Positions 1 through 11,500 of a DNA stretch of 64,000 nt are shown here, one piece after another (the stretch's first letter is position 1; each line of letters opens with the position of its first letter). The notes below the pieces were generated by a model, which saw only the letters and a program-made list of their open reading frames with translations, was not told the origin of the DNA and did not search any database. Position numbers and translations under genes: made by a program. The DNA comes from Coniochaeta sp. PMI_546 (Eukaryota > Ascomycota > Sordariomycetes > Coniochaetales > Coniochaetaceae), in contig MU271153.1 in assembly GCA_021432605.1 (NCBI GenBank), positions 1-64,000 of the forward strand. The letters run 5' to 3'.

Positions 1-789
1 ATACAACACTTAATATATTATTATTACGCCTATTATACTATTTTTACCTATATTAAGCTTCCTTAACTACTTATGCGCCTAATCTAACCTTTATAATATA
101 TTTTACGTAACGGGAAAAATCGTCTTCTGATATTTGATAGGTTTTAAAACCGTAGGTTTCGTAAGAAGAATAAATAGGTATTTTAACGGATTAAAAAAAG
201 ACGGTTACCTAAAAAGCGTTCTTACGAATAATAGATAACTCGACGGATTTCTTTTACTTTTATATATTACGGTTAGATATAATAACGATAAAAAAGGGGA
301 AACCTTCGGACGTAACTTATATAAGCTATTAGTACTATTTATAAGAAGTATTAGGCCTTAAAGATAATAGCTAAAGGAGGAAGGGGATAATATTATAAAC
401 TTTATAAGTAACGGAGGATACCCCGTTAATAGATAAAGAATATATATACGAAACTTATCGTATTATATAAGTAAAGGACCTCGGATTACGTAACTAATAA
501 ATACGATAGTTATCTATCGTAACTATTATTAATATCCCGGATAGTTATCTATTATAGATATTACTATAGTCTTTACAAATATATAAGAAGGAGTCTTTCT
601 AAATTTTATTATAGCTAGTTTTTAATCACTTAGTAATCAATCTAAGTATTTAATTAAGGTTATTATTTAAGTAAGATATTTATCTTAACGATACTAAAGT
701 AAAGACTATTTGTTATACCTTAACTTACTTACCTTAAATAATAAAACCTACCTTCTAATCTTAAACCCCGTTTTAGATCGTTATATAAA
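1..789. repeat. RIP-mutated sequence of unknown origin
   Basis: This segment is AT-rich and CA/TG-depleted like its neighbours. The minus-strand LINE match that is clear from about 790 rightward seems to stop near here: the sequence left of it no longer follows copy B beyond about 9890. It could be the distal part of the minus-strand LINE retained in a form that copy B lost, or a different repeat. I see no intact reading frame. Confidence 0.5.
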
Positions 790-2735
790 AGTCGATTAAA
801 AAGATAAACGTTTCGGTTTCGAATACCGTTATCCTTATAACGTTATACGCCCCGGTAACCAACCGTAAATGTAACTTTTGTAATTTATATAAGTCTTTAT
901 ATAATAATGAAAATAGTCTTTTCGTTCCGGTAATAAAATATTATATCGTCGATATATATCCGATTATAAAACGTATTACCGCCGTATATATTATTCTTAC
1001 CTTTAATAGGTTTAGGCTTTAAATCGAGGTTATAGTTTTCTCGATTATTAACTTTTAAGTTTTTATTTTTACGCGAAGGAATTATAAATACGTATTACCT
1101 TTTAACTTTTAATCTAATATTATTCCGAAAATCTTAACCTTTCGCCTTAATTTTATTACCTAATCGCCTAAACGTAATTCATTTTCGATTAACTTTTACG
1201 TCTTTATAAAATAGATAAGCTAATATTTTAATAAGTCGAACTTTATCCCGAACTTCTTCGCCTATTTCGTATATATTATATATATCTTTCGAAACTATTT
1301 CGTTACGGTATCTTTATTCCGTTTATACGAAATCAAAATAATATCGTTAACGAAATCTCCGGATTTTATCCCGACGTATATTTAAAAGCTTTCGTATAAT
1401 ACCGACGAATAAAAAGTAAAAAGGATAAAGGATAGTAATAATCCTTATAAGACCCCGGCCCGAATTCTAATCGGTTTAGATTCCGTATCGTCGAATTTAA
1501 ATATTATTATCTTTTCTATTAAGAAGTTTCTTATTTACGTTTCGATTTATCTTAGGGAACTTTTCTTATATAAAACGTCTAAAAATCGTTAGTAGTTTAT
1601 CTTATTAAACGTTCCGGAAACGTTTAAGGTTAAAAATAAAACCGTTCCGTTTTCGTCCTAAACCGTATAAACGAGATTTACTATTTTTTAAAAAGTTATT
1701 TCGTAAAACCGGTTTCGTTTATTCCCTATCTATTCGTCGGGTAAAAATCTTTATTTTTCCGTTTCGTTTACTATTCGTTTAACGATTATTATTTCGATTA
1801 TTTTTCCTATCGTATTTAAAAACGCGATAAGTCGTTACGATCCCGTTATATTTATCCGGTTTTTATTTTTCGGTAATATAACCGTTTTTATTTTTTTAAA
1901 CTTTTTTAAATAATATTTTAGTTTAAAATTCGCGTTTGTTATATTTACGAACCGTTCTTAAAACGGTTTTTTTAAAACTTTTAATAATCTATTCGGGATC
2001 CCGTTTAAGTTAAAGGCTTTTTATAATTTAGTTTTTCTTAAGGTTTATATAATATTTATTTCGTCGATATTTTATTCGATTGATAACTTCCCGTTTTAAA
2101 AATAAATTATAATCGGGTTTCCCCTAATATTAGAAAAATCTATTTCCGATTCCGGATAGAATTTCTAATTTAAAACTTTTATTTTCTCGTTAAAGGTTTT
2201 TACTTTCGTTCCGTCTTATTCCCTTTCTAAAGTTAAGATAAAAGCCGGGGTCGGTAATTTATAATTCCAAAATCGCGTTTATTTCGTAATATTTTATAAT
2301 ATCTTCCCCTTATTATCTTAATTAAAATCGTAAAACGTTTTCTTAAACGTTACCTTTTATATTTCCCGGATTAATCGTTTCTTTTTCGTTTCGGTTTTTT
2401 TTAACTATTTTTTCGACGTTTCCGTCCGGATTTTCCGGTATCGGTTCGTTAATTTCGTAGCTTCCGTTATTATAACTTTAATCTCTAAAAATTATTATTC
2501 GTTTCGTAAAAGTTTTTTTTTTTCGGCGGTACGTATATTTCGGTAACTTTTTATATTATTACCGTAAGTTCGTTTATATAACGGTCGAATCCTAAAGTTT
2601 CCCCGAACGTATTTGGAAAAAGAAACGATTTTATTAAATCTTCGGCTTTTTTCTAATCGATTAATATCTAATTTTTCTTTCGGGTTTCCTTTTCCTATTC
2701 GGCTTTTCTATCTATCTATACTTTTTACGGTAAAT
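790..2735 (-). mobile_element. Tad1-like LINE, minus strand, reverse transcriptase part
   Basis: Read on the minus strand this is collinear with copy B (about 8558-9880) despite heavy mutation. The start of the RT domain (a GIPN motif at about 1990-2010), the segment leading into RT motif A (about 1630-1680) and the FVNDI version of the FxDD catalytic motif (about 1340-1355) can all be recognised. The first catalytic Asp reads Asn, consistent with a TpG to TpA change. Stops and frame changes show it is dead. The element continues to the right of copy A, which interrupted it (target-site duplication at 2736-2749 and 5351-5364), so the endonuclease and ORF1 would lie towards 8.5 kb. The family assignment rests on RT motifs recalled from Tad1-type LINEs. 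Confidence 0.75.
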
Positions 2736-2749
2736 AATCGTTTCCTTTA
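2736..2749. repeat. Target-site duplication, left of LINE copy A
   Basis: AATCGTTTCCTTTA is repeated exactly at 5351-5364, just after the (TAA)n tail of copy A. The match extends a few bases into the AAT-rich tail. This marks a target-primed insertion of copy A into the older minus-strand LINE. Confidence 0.88.
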
Positions 2750-2750
2750 A

Positions 2751-2996
2751 GCGTAAGAAACAGTTAAGCACATCGTAGCGTTCTGCCCTAGATAAAGGAA
2801 CGAAAGACTCCAGCTAAGGGAGCGGCTAGGCCACGACGACGTAGCGAAAGCATTGGAAGGGAAAGACGTCGCCTGGGTCGTCAGGTGGTTCCTGGGTCTG
2901 GGGAGGATCCAATACTACGACCTTGCCAGAAGGTTGATAGAGACTTGGGCCGAGGAAGGCCGAAAGAAGCGCGAAAGGCGTACGACCGGGGAATAA
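2751..2996 (+). pseudogene. C-terminal end of LINE ORF2 (copy A)
   Basis: The frame ending in TGE at the TAA at 2994-2996 reads as the cysteine-containing tail that follows the RNase H region in Tad1-type ORF2 proteins (HIVAFCPR near the start, then a basic, arginine-rich end). One early in-frame stop is present. Copy B has the same end at 10589-10591. Only the terminal ~80 codons survive because the insertion is 5'-truncated. Confidence 0.6.
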
Positions 2997-3282
2997 AGGT
3001 ATAAAAGCGGCGGATCGAAGACGGACGGATTACGTAAGGTATTATATCGACGATAGTATAAGTATAACTTAAGTCGGCCCCGATACCGACGGGAAAGGGT
3101 AGAAGACCGGGGCCGCGGGGACGTAAGGAGATAGGCGATACGAGGGAGATACGATATCGAAACGGAAGGGAAAAGATAACGATACGGTTGACCGTTTCTA
3201 CTAGGGACCTATAAAGTCGTAAAGAAGTCTAACCGAAAGAAGACCGATACCAGAACGAACCTAATCTAACTACTATACGAAG

Positions 3283-4038
3283 TCACTTCGTCTTCTTAGG
3301 GGCGGGCTTCTTCGTACCGATACCGGTAGGAGCCGCCGCGATATCCTTCGACAGGCGATCGATACCGACGCGAACGATACTAAGAGTCGCCTCCAAGCGA
3401 ACGAGGTCACCACGCTAGCGGGAATTAGCGGTCGGAACGGGGCCGAGGCGATAGGAATAGGATACGACCGACTTACCTAAGTATCGAACTAAGCGCGAGT
3501 CGCTTCGGCGTCGGCGCGGATATAAGCGGCAAAGTAATCGAACTCGGTACGAAACTTGGTAAGGTCGGTACGAATAGTAATAAGCTACGTAATATTCGCG
3601 TCGAGAGTATTACGAAGCCGGGTAAAGCCGTTACGAGTAGTAATAGTCTACGTAATATTCGTTTCGATAGCGTTACGAAGTAAAGCGATATCGTTACGAA
3701 GAACGGTAAGATCGCCCGTATCTAAAGCTAGAAACGAGACCGGAGCGATAGAACTACGACCAGGAGAGGAGGACGGACCGGTAACGGAACTACGAGTCAT
3801 TTTGCCGGAACGAATAACTAGCGTACGCGTAACGAGATACGTATCCTTGAGCTAAAATTACGATTAGTACGGGGTCGGAACGAGGAACGTCGTAAACGGA
3901 CCGACGTACTTCTTAGTTGTCCTGATCGTTAAAATAGCGAAGGAGGGCCGATTACGTAACGAGAAACAGGTCCTTGTTATCGGGGACCTACGAGGGTTAG
4001 GCGAGGTCGGAACGAGACCGGACAAAGGGAAGACTTAC
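3283..4038 (-). pseudogene. Candidate antisense, intron-bearing ORF inside LINE copy A
   Basis: On the minus strand, segments 3987..3910, 3851..3477 and 3414..3283 join in phase (78 + 375 + 132 nt, 195 codons including the TGA at 3285-3283). The gaps look like introns: 4038..3988 (GTAAGT, CTAAC, TAG), 3909..3852 (GTACGT, TACTAAT, TAG) and 3476..3415 (GTAAGT, GCTAAT, TAG). The six premature stops are all TAA or TAG at positions that RIP could have made from CAA or CAG. The predicted protein has a Ser/Pro-rich stretch, then a heptad-like region (LTVLRNDIALLRN and related repeats) suggesting a coiled coil, and a Lys-rich end (KKPAPKKTK). The 5' part is probably further upstream and not resolved. 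No family is recognised. Other frames here are also fairly open, a known side effect of RIP, so this is a hypothesis. Confidence 0.45.
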
Positions 4039-4878
4039 CACGTTATATATAACGATCGAGTACTTTACCTTGGTAGACGCGTAACGGTCGTAACGAGAAG
4101 AGGTCGAACCTAGAGCGAGTTAGTAAGACGTCGAACGAGGTTATATCGGGGACGCGCCGACGTATTAGAATCCTAAATATACTTAGTACCGGCTTTAACG
4201 TAAGGTAGGTAAGGGCCGTTATAACGTCGGGACGAGCCCGATACGGGAGGTATTAGGGGAGAGGAAATCAGTATGTTATCGCGGCGATATCGAGGCGCAA
4301 ACCTATTGATAGAAGTTATATAGAGAACTATAACTTCAAAACGAGGCGGATACGACTTTTGATAAAGTCGGGACGACAGAAGTACGAGGATGGGAAACTA
4401 TTAGGAAAGAAGAAGTTAACAGGTTATCGAGACGAGGTCGAGGTAGCCGCGGTAGGTCCCGGCAAAAACCAAGACGGAAGGCGTAGGTAAGGCAGTCGGT
4501 AGGGCCGGCCCGTAATTTAACCGGAAGTCCGGGCGAGGACGAGCCGAAAATATAGACCGAAACTATATAACGTAGCCTTAGAAATTACGTAACGAAGGCG
4601 CGTAAAAAGGTAGGCGAATTGCGTATTGAATTGAAACGCGGAATTAGGAGAATATAGATATTCAATCTGTAACCACGCGTAAGGCCTAGAACTACGTAAA
4701 AACGCAAGGAAAGGAGGGTATATATACGAATAGAGTTGGTTGGCGGAAAAGAAAAGAAGGAAGGAATTACGAGGGCCCAGGCCTAATAACCAGGTAGGCA
4801 CGGGCCGCCTGGGGAAGGTACGTACCTTAGCGCGATCTGGCGCGCCTGCCAACGCGAGGAAGGAGCGTAGAAAGCGCG

Positions 4879-4975
4879 AAGGATAGGAGTCGGCAAGAGG
4901 CCGAAGCGATAGGAGGGAAACCGGCGCGAGGCCGGAGCGAGAATGGGAAGTCGGCGCGAAGCCGATACGACGTAT
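4879..4975 (+). repeat. Three ~31-bp tandem units in the LINE 3' region
   Basis: Three successive units share a GTCGG/CCGG...GGCCG core with the pattern GGAAGTCGGCGCGAAGCCGA. Each can fold into a short GC stem. Equivalent units are at about 12509-12600 in copy B and 14295-14385 in copy C, more heavily mutated. Confidence 0.6.
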
Positions 4976-5252
4976 ACCGAGGGAACGGCGGAAAGACAAG
5001 GAAACGGGGCGGCGTCGTCACGAGGGGGAATATAGGAAGCGAAGTAAGGGAGAACACTACGCGAAGGCAAGTCGAGGGGAAAGCGACGCCGAAATAGAGA
5101 CTGCCGAGCGTCCCCGAGAGGTAGCCGAACCGGGGGCGGGACGAGGCCGAGGGACCCAGCTCCCTACTTACCGCAAATCGGGGGAAGATCCCGAATCAGG
5201 TATTCGACGATAAGGAGTCAGATTCAGGTAGGCGCCAGAGGTTTTCATCCGA

Positions 5253-5274
5253 CTCGAAGCGGCTTCGCTTCGAG
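5253..5274 (+). other. Hairpin near the LINE 3' end
   Basis: CTCGAAGC and GCTTCGAG form an 8-bp stem around a 6-nt loop, about 60 nt before the (TAA)n tail. Copy B (about 12954-12975) has a closely related hairpin with changes in both arms. A 3' hairpin is a plausible recognition site for the LINE reverse transcriptase, which is an inference. Confidence 0.55.
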
Positions 5275-5350
5275 CACGGTTTCCTTTTGGAACGAGCGAA
5301 GATATATAATATGGTCTTAGCTACCGTGAACTAGTAATAATAATAATAAT

Positions 5351-5364
5351 AATCGTTTCCTTTA
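5351..5364. repeat. Target-site duplication, right of LINE copy A
   Basis: Exact repeat of 2736-2749, directly after the (TAA)n tail of copy A. Confidence 0.88.
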
Positions 5365-8300
5365 TATTCTAACGTCTTTTTATATTTTACCTAACTTCTT
5401 TCCGTAACCCAAACGAAATCGAATATTATATCTTCTCTTTTTAGGTTAAAAAACGTACTTATCCCTAGTGGTATAAATAGTTTTAATTCTTATTATTTTA
5501 TTAAAGTTCGTAGTTTAATCGTTTCGGCTTAATATATATTTCGCCCCGGTATCTATTCGGTAATATAGAAATTAATGTCTTTTATAATTAAAGTCCGTTC
5601 TCGTAGTTTTTTCGTTACGAAGTCGTTTAAAAGTATTATTTAAATCGTATTTAATATATATAATAACGATAGTAAATATATTACGTAAATATCGGTTTTT
5701 TTTTTCCGGCTTCGTTTTTATTACGATCCGATACTAATCCGGTACCGTTTCGGTATTTATTACCCTTATACCCGGCCCGATTAAGATTACCGTTTTCGTC
5801 TTCTTTTACCTTATCTATTAGATTATTTTATATTTAAAATTTCGAAGATAGTTTAATCCCAGGACGTTCGGTTTTAAAAGTAGTTCGGTAATTATTATAA
5901 CGTCGTATTTTTTTCGTATATTATATAATTCTTATATTATATCGTATTTTTTATAAACGTTCTAATATAAGATCTTTAGTTTTCTACTAATTATAATATA
6001 AGGGTATCGGCTTTTTTTTAAAAGCTATTCGGTACCGTTAAGGTTATATTCCGGAGTAATATAAAATCGTTAAGCTAACGTTATAAGGAATCCCTAATTA
6101 ATAGGATTACCGTTTTAGGGGGTTTACCTATTTGTTTAAATAGTTCGATAAGGCTTTTTTTAACTTAGTTTACGGTTTTTTTCTTCGGGTTTTTAACTAA
6201 CGTAAACCTTTCGTTATCGGTTTATTATTGTTCTTTTTATATAACGTAAAACTTCGATGGTTTATTAAAAAACGTATCTTTAACCGTTTTTATTTCCGTT
6301 TTAACCTTACGGTAATCGTATAACTATACGGAATATTTACCCCGATAGTTTACGTATTTCGGTTCGGTTTTCGCGGTTTTAAATACGTATATTATTTCTT
6401 AATAACCTTTCTTTCTATATTAACCGTAAACGGTTTCGTTCCGATAAAACCGTATTTTATAACCGAACTAATAATAGTTATAATAACGAATAACTTACGC
6501 GTCCGGGGAAAATAAAGAATATAAATAGTTCCTATATTTCTAATATACCCCCTTTTTATAAAGTATATTCGTTATCGTTACGTTTTCGACGGTAATAAAA
6601 AACGTAATCCGTAAAGTATTTTTCCGGGTTTATTTCGTCGGCTAACGGGCGTTAGAGATTTTTACCGAATTCGATTCTTTTAATTTTTTAACTAGGTTTT
6701 TTTTTATGTTCTAAACGATTTTTACCGAAAGAAAGCCGTATATAATTAGAATATAAACGGTTTTCCGTATAACCGTTCCCGGACCGAAAATTATAATTAC
6801 CTATCCGTATATAACGCCCGTTTTTTTTCCCGGTTTTAAAAATTACTTTATAATCCCCGTTCGGGAATCGGATTATAATTAATACGTTTACTGTTTTTTA
6901 TTTTCGTTTATCTTAATAATAATATTCCGACTTTCGAATATTATATTTTTTATAAAGTATATAATAATCGCGAACTTATTATTTTCTAGTAATATAACGA
7001 TTCTAATCGTCGTTACGGTTACGACTGATACGTAAGATATTATCGGGGCGTTTATATATCGAATCGTTTTATTAACGGTAATTTTTATTTTAACTTTATT
7101 AATTACGTCGAATATCTTACGTATATCGGTCGAAATATAATCGATATTATATTTTTTTCGTTCCGAAATTTTAATATTATCGAATAGAGTTTTTATTATT
7201 ATTACTAAGGTTTTTATTAGGTTTCTAAAATGAATATCGTTTTTAAACTTTTTACCTACCGTAAATCGGGTACCTAATTCGATAAGTTCCGAATATAATT
7301 CGTTTTCGTCCCGGGGTTCTTACGTTATAATAAACTATTTCGTCGGGTTCGTAAATACGTCGTCTAAAACGCGTTTAGGTTTTTCCGAATCGCCCCGTAT
7401 TATCGATTCTTATTTACCGACCGCGCCGTAATCGTATAACGATTACGATATAATCTTTAGATAAAATCGACCCGTTAGAATTGATTTCGACTTTATTTTT
7501 CCAGTTTAAAGGCTTACTTATATATTATATTGGTTTTAACGTATTTATAAGCTTTTTTTACAAATTCAATATAAAGCTATATTATCTTTTTAATAATATC
7601 GTATAAATCCTATATACGTATAAGGATATCCTAAACGTTATAAATAAAAACTTTCAATTAGTTTATTATTTTAAAAAAAGGTATTATTAACTTTCCTCGT
7701 CGAAAACTATATTATATTATAAATACGGTACTAATTATATCTATTTCTATATTAATATTTAAATCCGCGAATATATTAGTTATAAGTTAAGATTAAATAC
7801 GGATAAAAATATAAAATCAGTAGGTAATATTTTCTAATAATTTAATAAAACGGGGTATAAAATTTACCTGTTTATCTTAGTTTTTAAGTATACCGGTATA
7901 TCGTTAAGGTTTAAATTACGATAATTTTGAATCTGATTTCTCTTTCGTTTATATTTTTTTAAAGAAATTTTACGGGAATAAATTATTAGTCCGAAAGAAA
8001 TATTCGGTTTATTCAGGTAATTTAAAGTATAATAAAACGTATTATCATAAATATAATAACGATTTTATTAATCGTTCTTACCGATAAGATTATTTCCGTT
8101 TGAAAGTTAATCCTAATTGTTATATTTATTATTCCCTTTTCCCCGTTAAAAAGTTACGTTTATAATCGTTTCCGTACGTATAGATATTTTTCCGGTTTTT
8201 ATTTTTCGTATTATTACCCCGGTATAATCTTTTACCGGTTTAAACCCGTTTCTCGGTAAATTTTCCGCCGAGATTATCTTTATTTTTCTTACGTTTAAAC

Positions 8301-8535
8301 CCCGATATAATATTTAAAACAAATCGAACCGTTAATATTATTATAACGTTTCGGGTTTAAAGTATAACCGTAACGGTCTTTTTAATATAAATATATAAAT
8401 TAGATTAAAGTTTAATATAAAAAAGGTTAGTTTATTATATTTTATTTTATTAAAAAAAGTTATTTTCGAAAAAATCGAAATAAACGTCGAAAATTTATAA
8501 TATCTAATTCGGTAGTTATTTAATATCGTTTAAAA
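5365..8535 (-). mobile_element. Continuation of the minus-strand LINE (5' part), heavily RIP-mutated
   Basis: The target-site duplications of copies A and B show that this stretch was once continuous with 790-2735 on one side and with 13054 onwards on the other. On position alone it should hold the endonuclease part of ORF2 and ORF1 of the minus-strand LINE. I could not identify endonuclease or zinc-knuckle motifs with confidence because of the mutation level. No intact ORF is present. Confidence 0.45.
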
Positions 8536-8548
8536 CTTATATTATTTC
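8536..8548. repeat. Target-site duplication, left of LINE copy B
   Basis: CTTATATTATTTC recurs at 13041-13053 directly after the (TAA)n tail of copy B. Confidence 0.82.
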
Positions 8549-11500
8549 CTATAACCTACCCCTAAAGTAGGAGGTTATCGGTCCGGTAGGACGTCGACGA
8601 GATAGATATCGCGTAGGCCCTAAGGAAAACCAAGCCGTAGAAAGCCCCCGGGCTAGACGGGATCCCGAACGGGTTATTAAAGGTCTTAGGGAAGCCGTTC
8701 CGAAAACGACTCGTAAGCGTAATAAACGTAAGTCTTAAATTAAGATACTACCTAAGGAGGTTTAAAAAGGCGAAAACCGTCGTTCTTCCGAAAGACAAAG
8801 ACCGGATAAACGTAACGGGGTCGTAACGACCTATTACGTTTTTAAATACGATAGGGGAAATAATTAAAGTAATAATCACCAGATATATAATAGACGAAAC
8901 GGAAGAATAGGGATTTCTACCCGACGAATAGATAAGGAATAAACGAGGTCGGTTATACGAGATAGCTTTCTAAAAAATAATAGATCTCGTTTATACGGTA
9001 TAGAACGAGAACGGTACGGTTTCGTTCTTAATCTTAGACGTCTTAGGAACGTTCGATAGGATAAATTACCGGCGATTTTTAAACGTCTTACGTAAGAAAG
9101 GTTTCTTAAGATAAGTCAAAGTATAGATAGGAAACTTCCTAATAGAAAGGACGATAATATTTAGATTTAACGATACCAAATTTAAGCCGATTAGAATTTA
9201 AGGCGGGGTCTTATAAGGATTACTATTATCCCCTTTTCTTTTTACCTTTTATTCGGTAATATTATACGAAAGCTTTTAAATATATATCGAAATAAAATCC
9301 GGGGGCTTTATTAACGATATTACTTTGATTTCGTATAAACGGAATAAAAAAGCCGTAACGAGATAACTCCGAAAAATATACGTAATATATACGAAATAGG
9401 CGAAGAAGTTTAAGATAAAGTTCGACCTTTTAAAATACTAACTTATCTATTTTATAAAGACGCGAAAGCTAATCGAAGACGAGTTACGTTTAGGCGATTA
9501 GGTAATAAAGTTAGGGCGAAAGGTTAAAGTTTTCAGAACGATATTAGATTAGAAATTAAAAGGTAACGTATATTTATAGTTCTTCCGTATAAAAATAGAA
9601 ACCTAAAAGCTAATAATCGAGAAAGTTATAACTTCGACTTAAGGCCTAAGTTTACTAAAGGCGAGAACGGTATATACGGCGGTAATATATTCCGTAATCG
9701 GATACGTATCGACGATATAATATTCCGTTACCGGAATAAAAAAACCGTCCTTACTATTATATAAAAACTTATATAAGTTATAAAAGGTATATTTAAAATC
9801 GGTTACCGGGATATATAACGTTACGAGGATAACGGTATTCGAAATAAAAACGTTTGTCCTTTTAATCGACTTCTAATTAAACTCGAAATTATATTCTTTC
9901 GTTACTAAATATAAAATAAACGGGTTGGCCGAAAGCTTAAGAAATAGATATAATAAGGCGAGAGATTTGTTCGTTAGAACGAAAAGGGCCCGGTAAGGTA
10001 AAGGAAATAAGGTATATACGGCCCGACCCCTAACTAAATACGAAAAAAGGCGGCTAAGGCGTTAGAATAATACCCGGAAAGCCTTTAATATAAAAAGAGG
10101 AGAATCTTCGAATCTTAAAAGGAAAGATAAGAGTTCGAAAGGCGAATAAGAAAAATAAAGACTTATTATAACGTCGGGGAAAACGCGGAGAAAAAACTTA
10201 CCGAAAATACGTTACGTTTATACGATAACCTAACGAAAATGGAAAACGTATTATTAATATAAATACGAACGGGTTATATAAACTTAAACGTATTTTCTTC
10301 GAAAAACGTATCCCGGGAATTAACCCGGAATACGAATACGGGTAAACGTAAGAAATAGTCAAATATATTATAACGTTTTATTTTAGACGGAGGAACGAAA
10401 GATTCTAATTAAAAGAACGATTAGATTACGACGATATAACGAGAATATTAAGAAAGAAAAACGTCGTTTGGTTTATTAGGTAGTTCTTAGGTTTAAAGAA
10501 GATCTAATATTACGACTTTGTTAAAAAGTTAATAAAGATTTAAGCCGAAAAAGACCGAAAAAGGCGCGAAAAACGTATAACCGGGGAATAAAAATATAAA
10601 GGCGGCGGATCGAAAATAGACGGACTATACGAGGTAATATAACGACGATAATATAAATACGATTTAAATCTACTTTAATCCCGACGGGAAAGGATAAAAA
10701 ACCGGGGCCGCGGGAACGTAAGGAAATAAACGATACGAAAAAGATACGATATCGAAACGAAAGGGAAAAGATAACGATACGGTTAACCGTTTCTATTAGG
10801 GATTTATAAAGTCGTAAAGAAGTTTAACCGAAAAAGAACCGATATTAAAACGAATCTAGATTGATTATTATACGAAGTTACTTCTTTTTAAAAACGGGTT
10901 TTTTATAACGGTACCGGTAAAAGCCGTTCCGATATTTTACGATAAACGATCGATACCGACGCGAATAATATTAAAAATCGTCTTTAGACGAACGATATCG
11001 TTATATTACCGGGGATTAATAGCCGGAACGAGGTCGGGACGATAAAAACGGAATACGATCGATTTATTAAAATATCGAATTAAATACGAATCGTTTCGGC
11101 GTCGGTACAAATAAACTTAATATCTTTACGAAATTTAGTAATATAAACGATAAGGTAATCGAATTCGGTACGAAATTTAATAAAGTCGGTATAAATAACG
11201 GTAATTTACGTAATATTCGTATCGGTAATATTATAAAACCGGGCGAAGTTATTATATATAACGTTAGTTTACGTAACGTTCGTTTCGATAACGTTATAAA
11301 ATTAAACGAAATCGTTACGAAGAACGGTAAGATCGTTTATAACCGGAACGGGCGGCGAAACCGGAACGATAAAGTTACGATTAAAAGAAAAGGATAAACC
11401 GGTAACGGAATTATAAGTTATCTTACCGGAACGAATAACTTACGTATACGTAATAAAATACGTATTATAGAACTAATATTATAATTAATACGGGGTCGGA

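Larger units (their letters stand above)
2750..5350 (+). mobile_element. 5'-truncated LINE copy A (least RIP-mutated)
   Basis: The copy begins inside the C-terminal part of LINE ORF2, carries about 2.35 kb after the ORF2 stop, and ends in a (TAA)n tail at about 5334-5350. The 14-bp flanking duplications define both ends. It aligns along its length with copy B (from about 10373) and its last ~0.75 kb with copy C. Most differences are C-to-T or G-to-A in B and C, so A is the least mutated copy. Near the 3' end there is a hairpin (5253-5274), and at about 4879-4975 three imperfect ~31-bp tandem units rich in CCGG/GGCC. A segment this long after ORF2 is unusual for a LINE. It contains a candidate antisense gene, listed separately. 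Confidence 0.85.

Noticed and set aside
3556-3855. 99-codon plus-strand open frame within LINE copy A
   Set aside because: It is the opposite strand of the better-supported minus-strand candidate. It has a biased Val/Arg/Ser composition from RIP-altered codons and matches no family.
4517-5070. Long minus-strand open frames (95-160 codons) in LINE copy A
   Set aside because: They cover the ~31-bp tandem units, so the apparent protein repeats reflect DNA repeats. RIP creates open frames by base bias. No splice-consistent structure ties them to the candidate antisense ORF.
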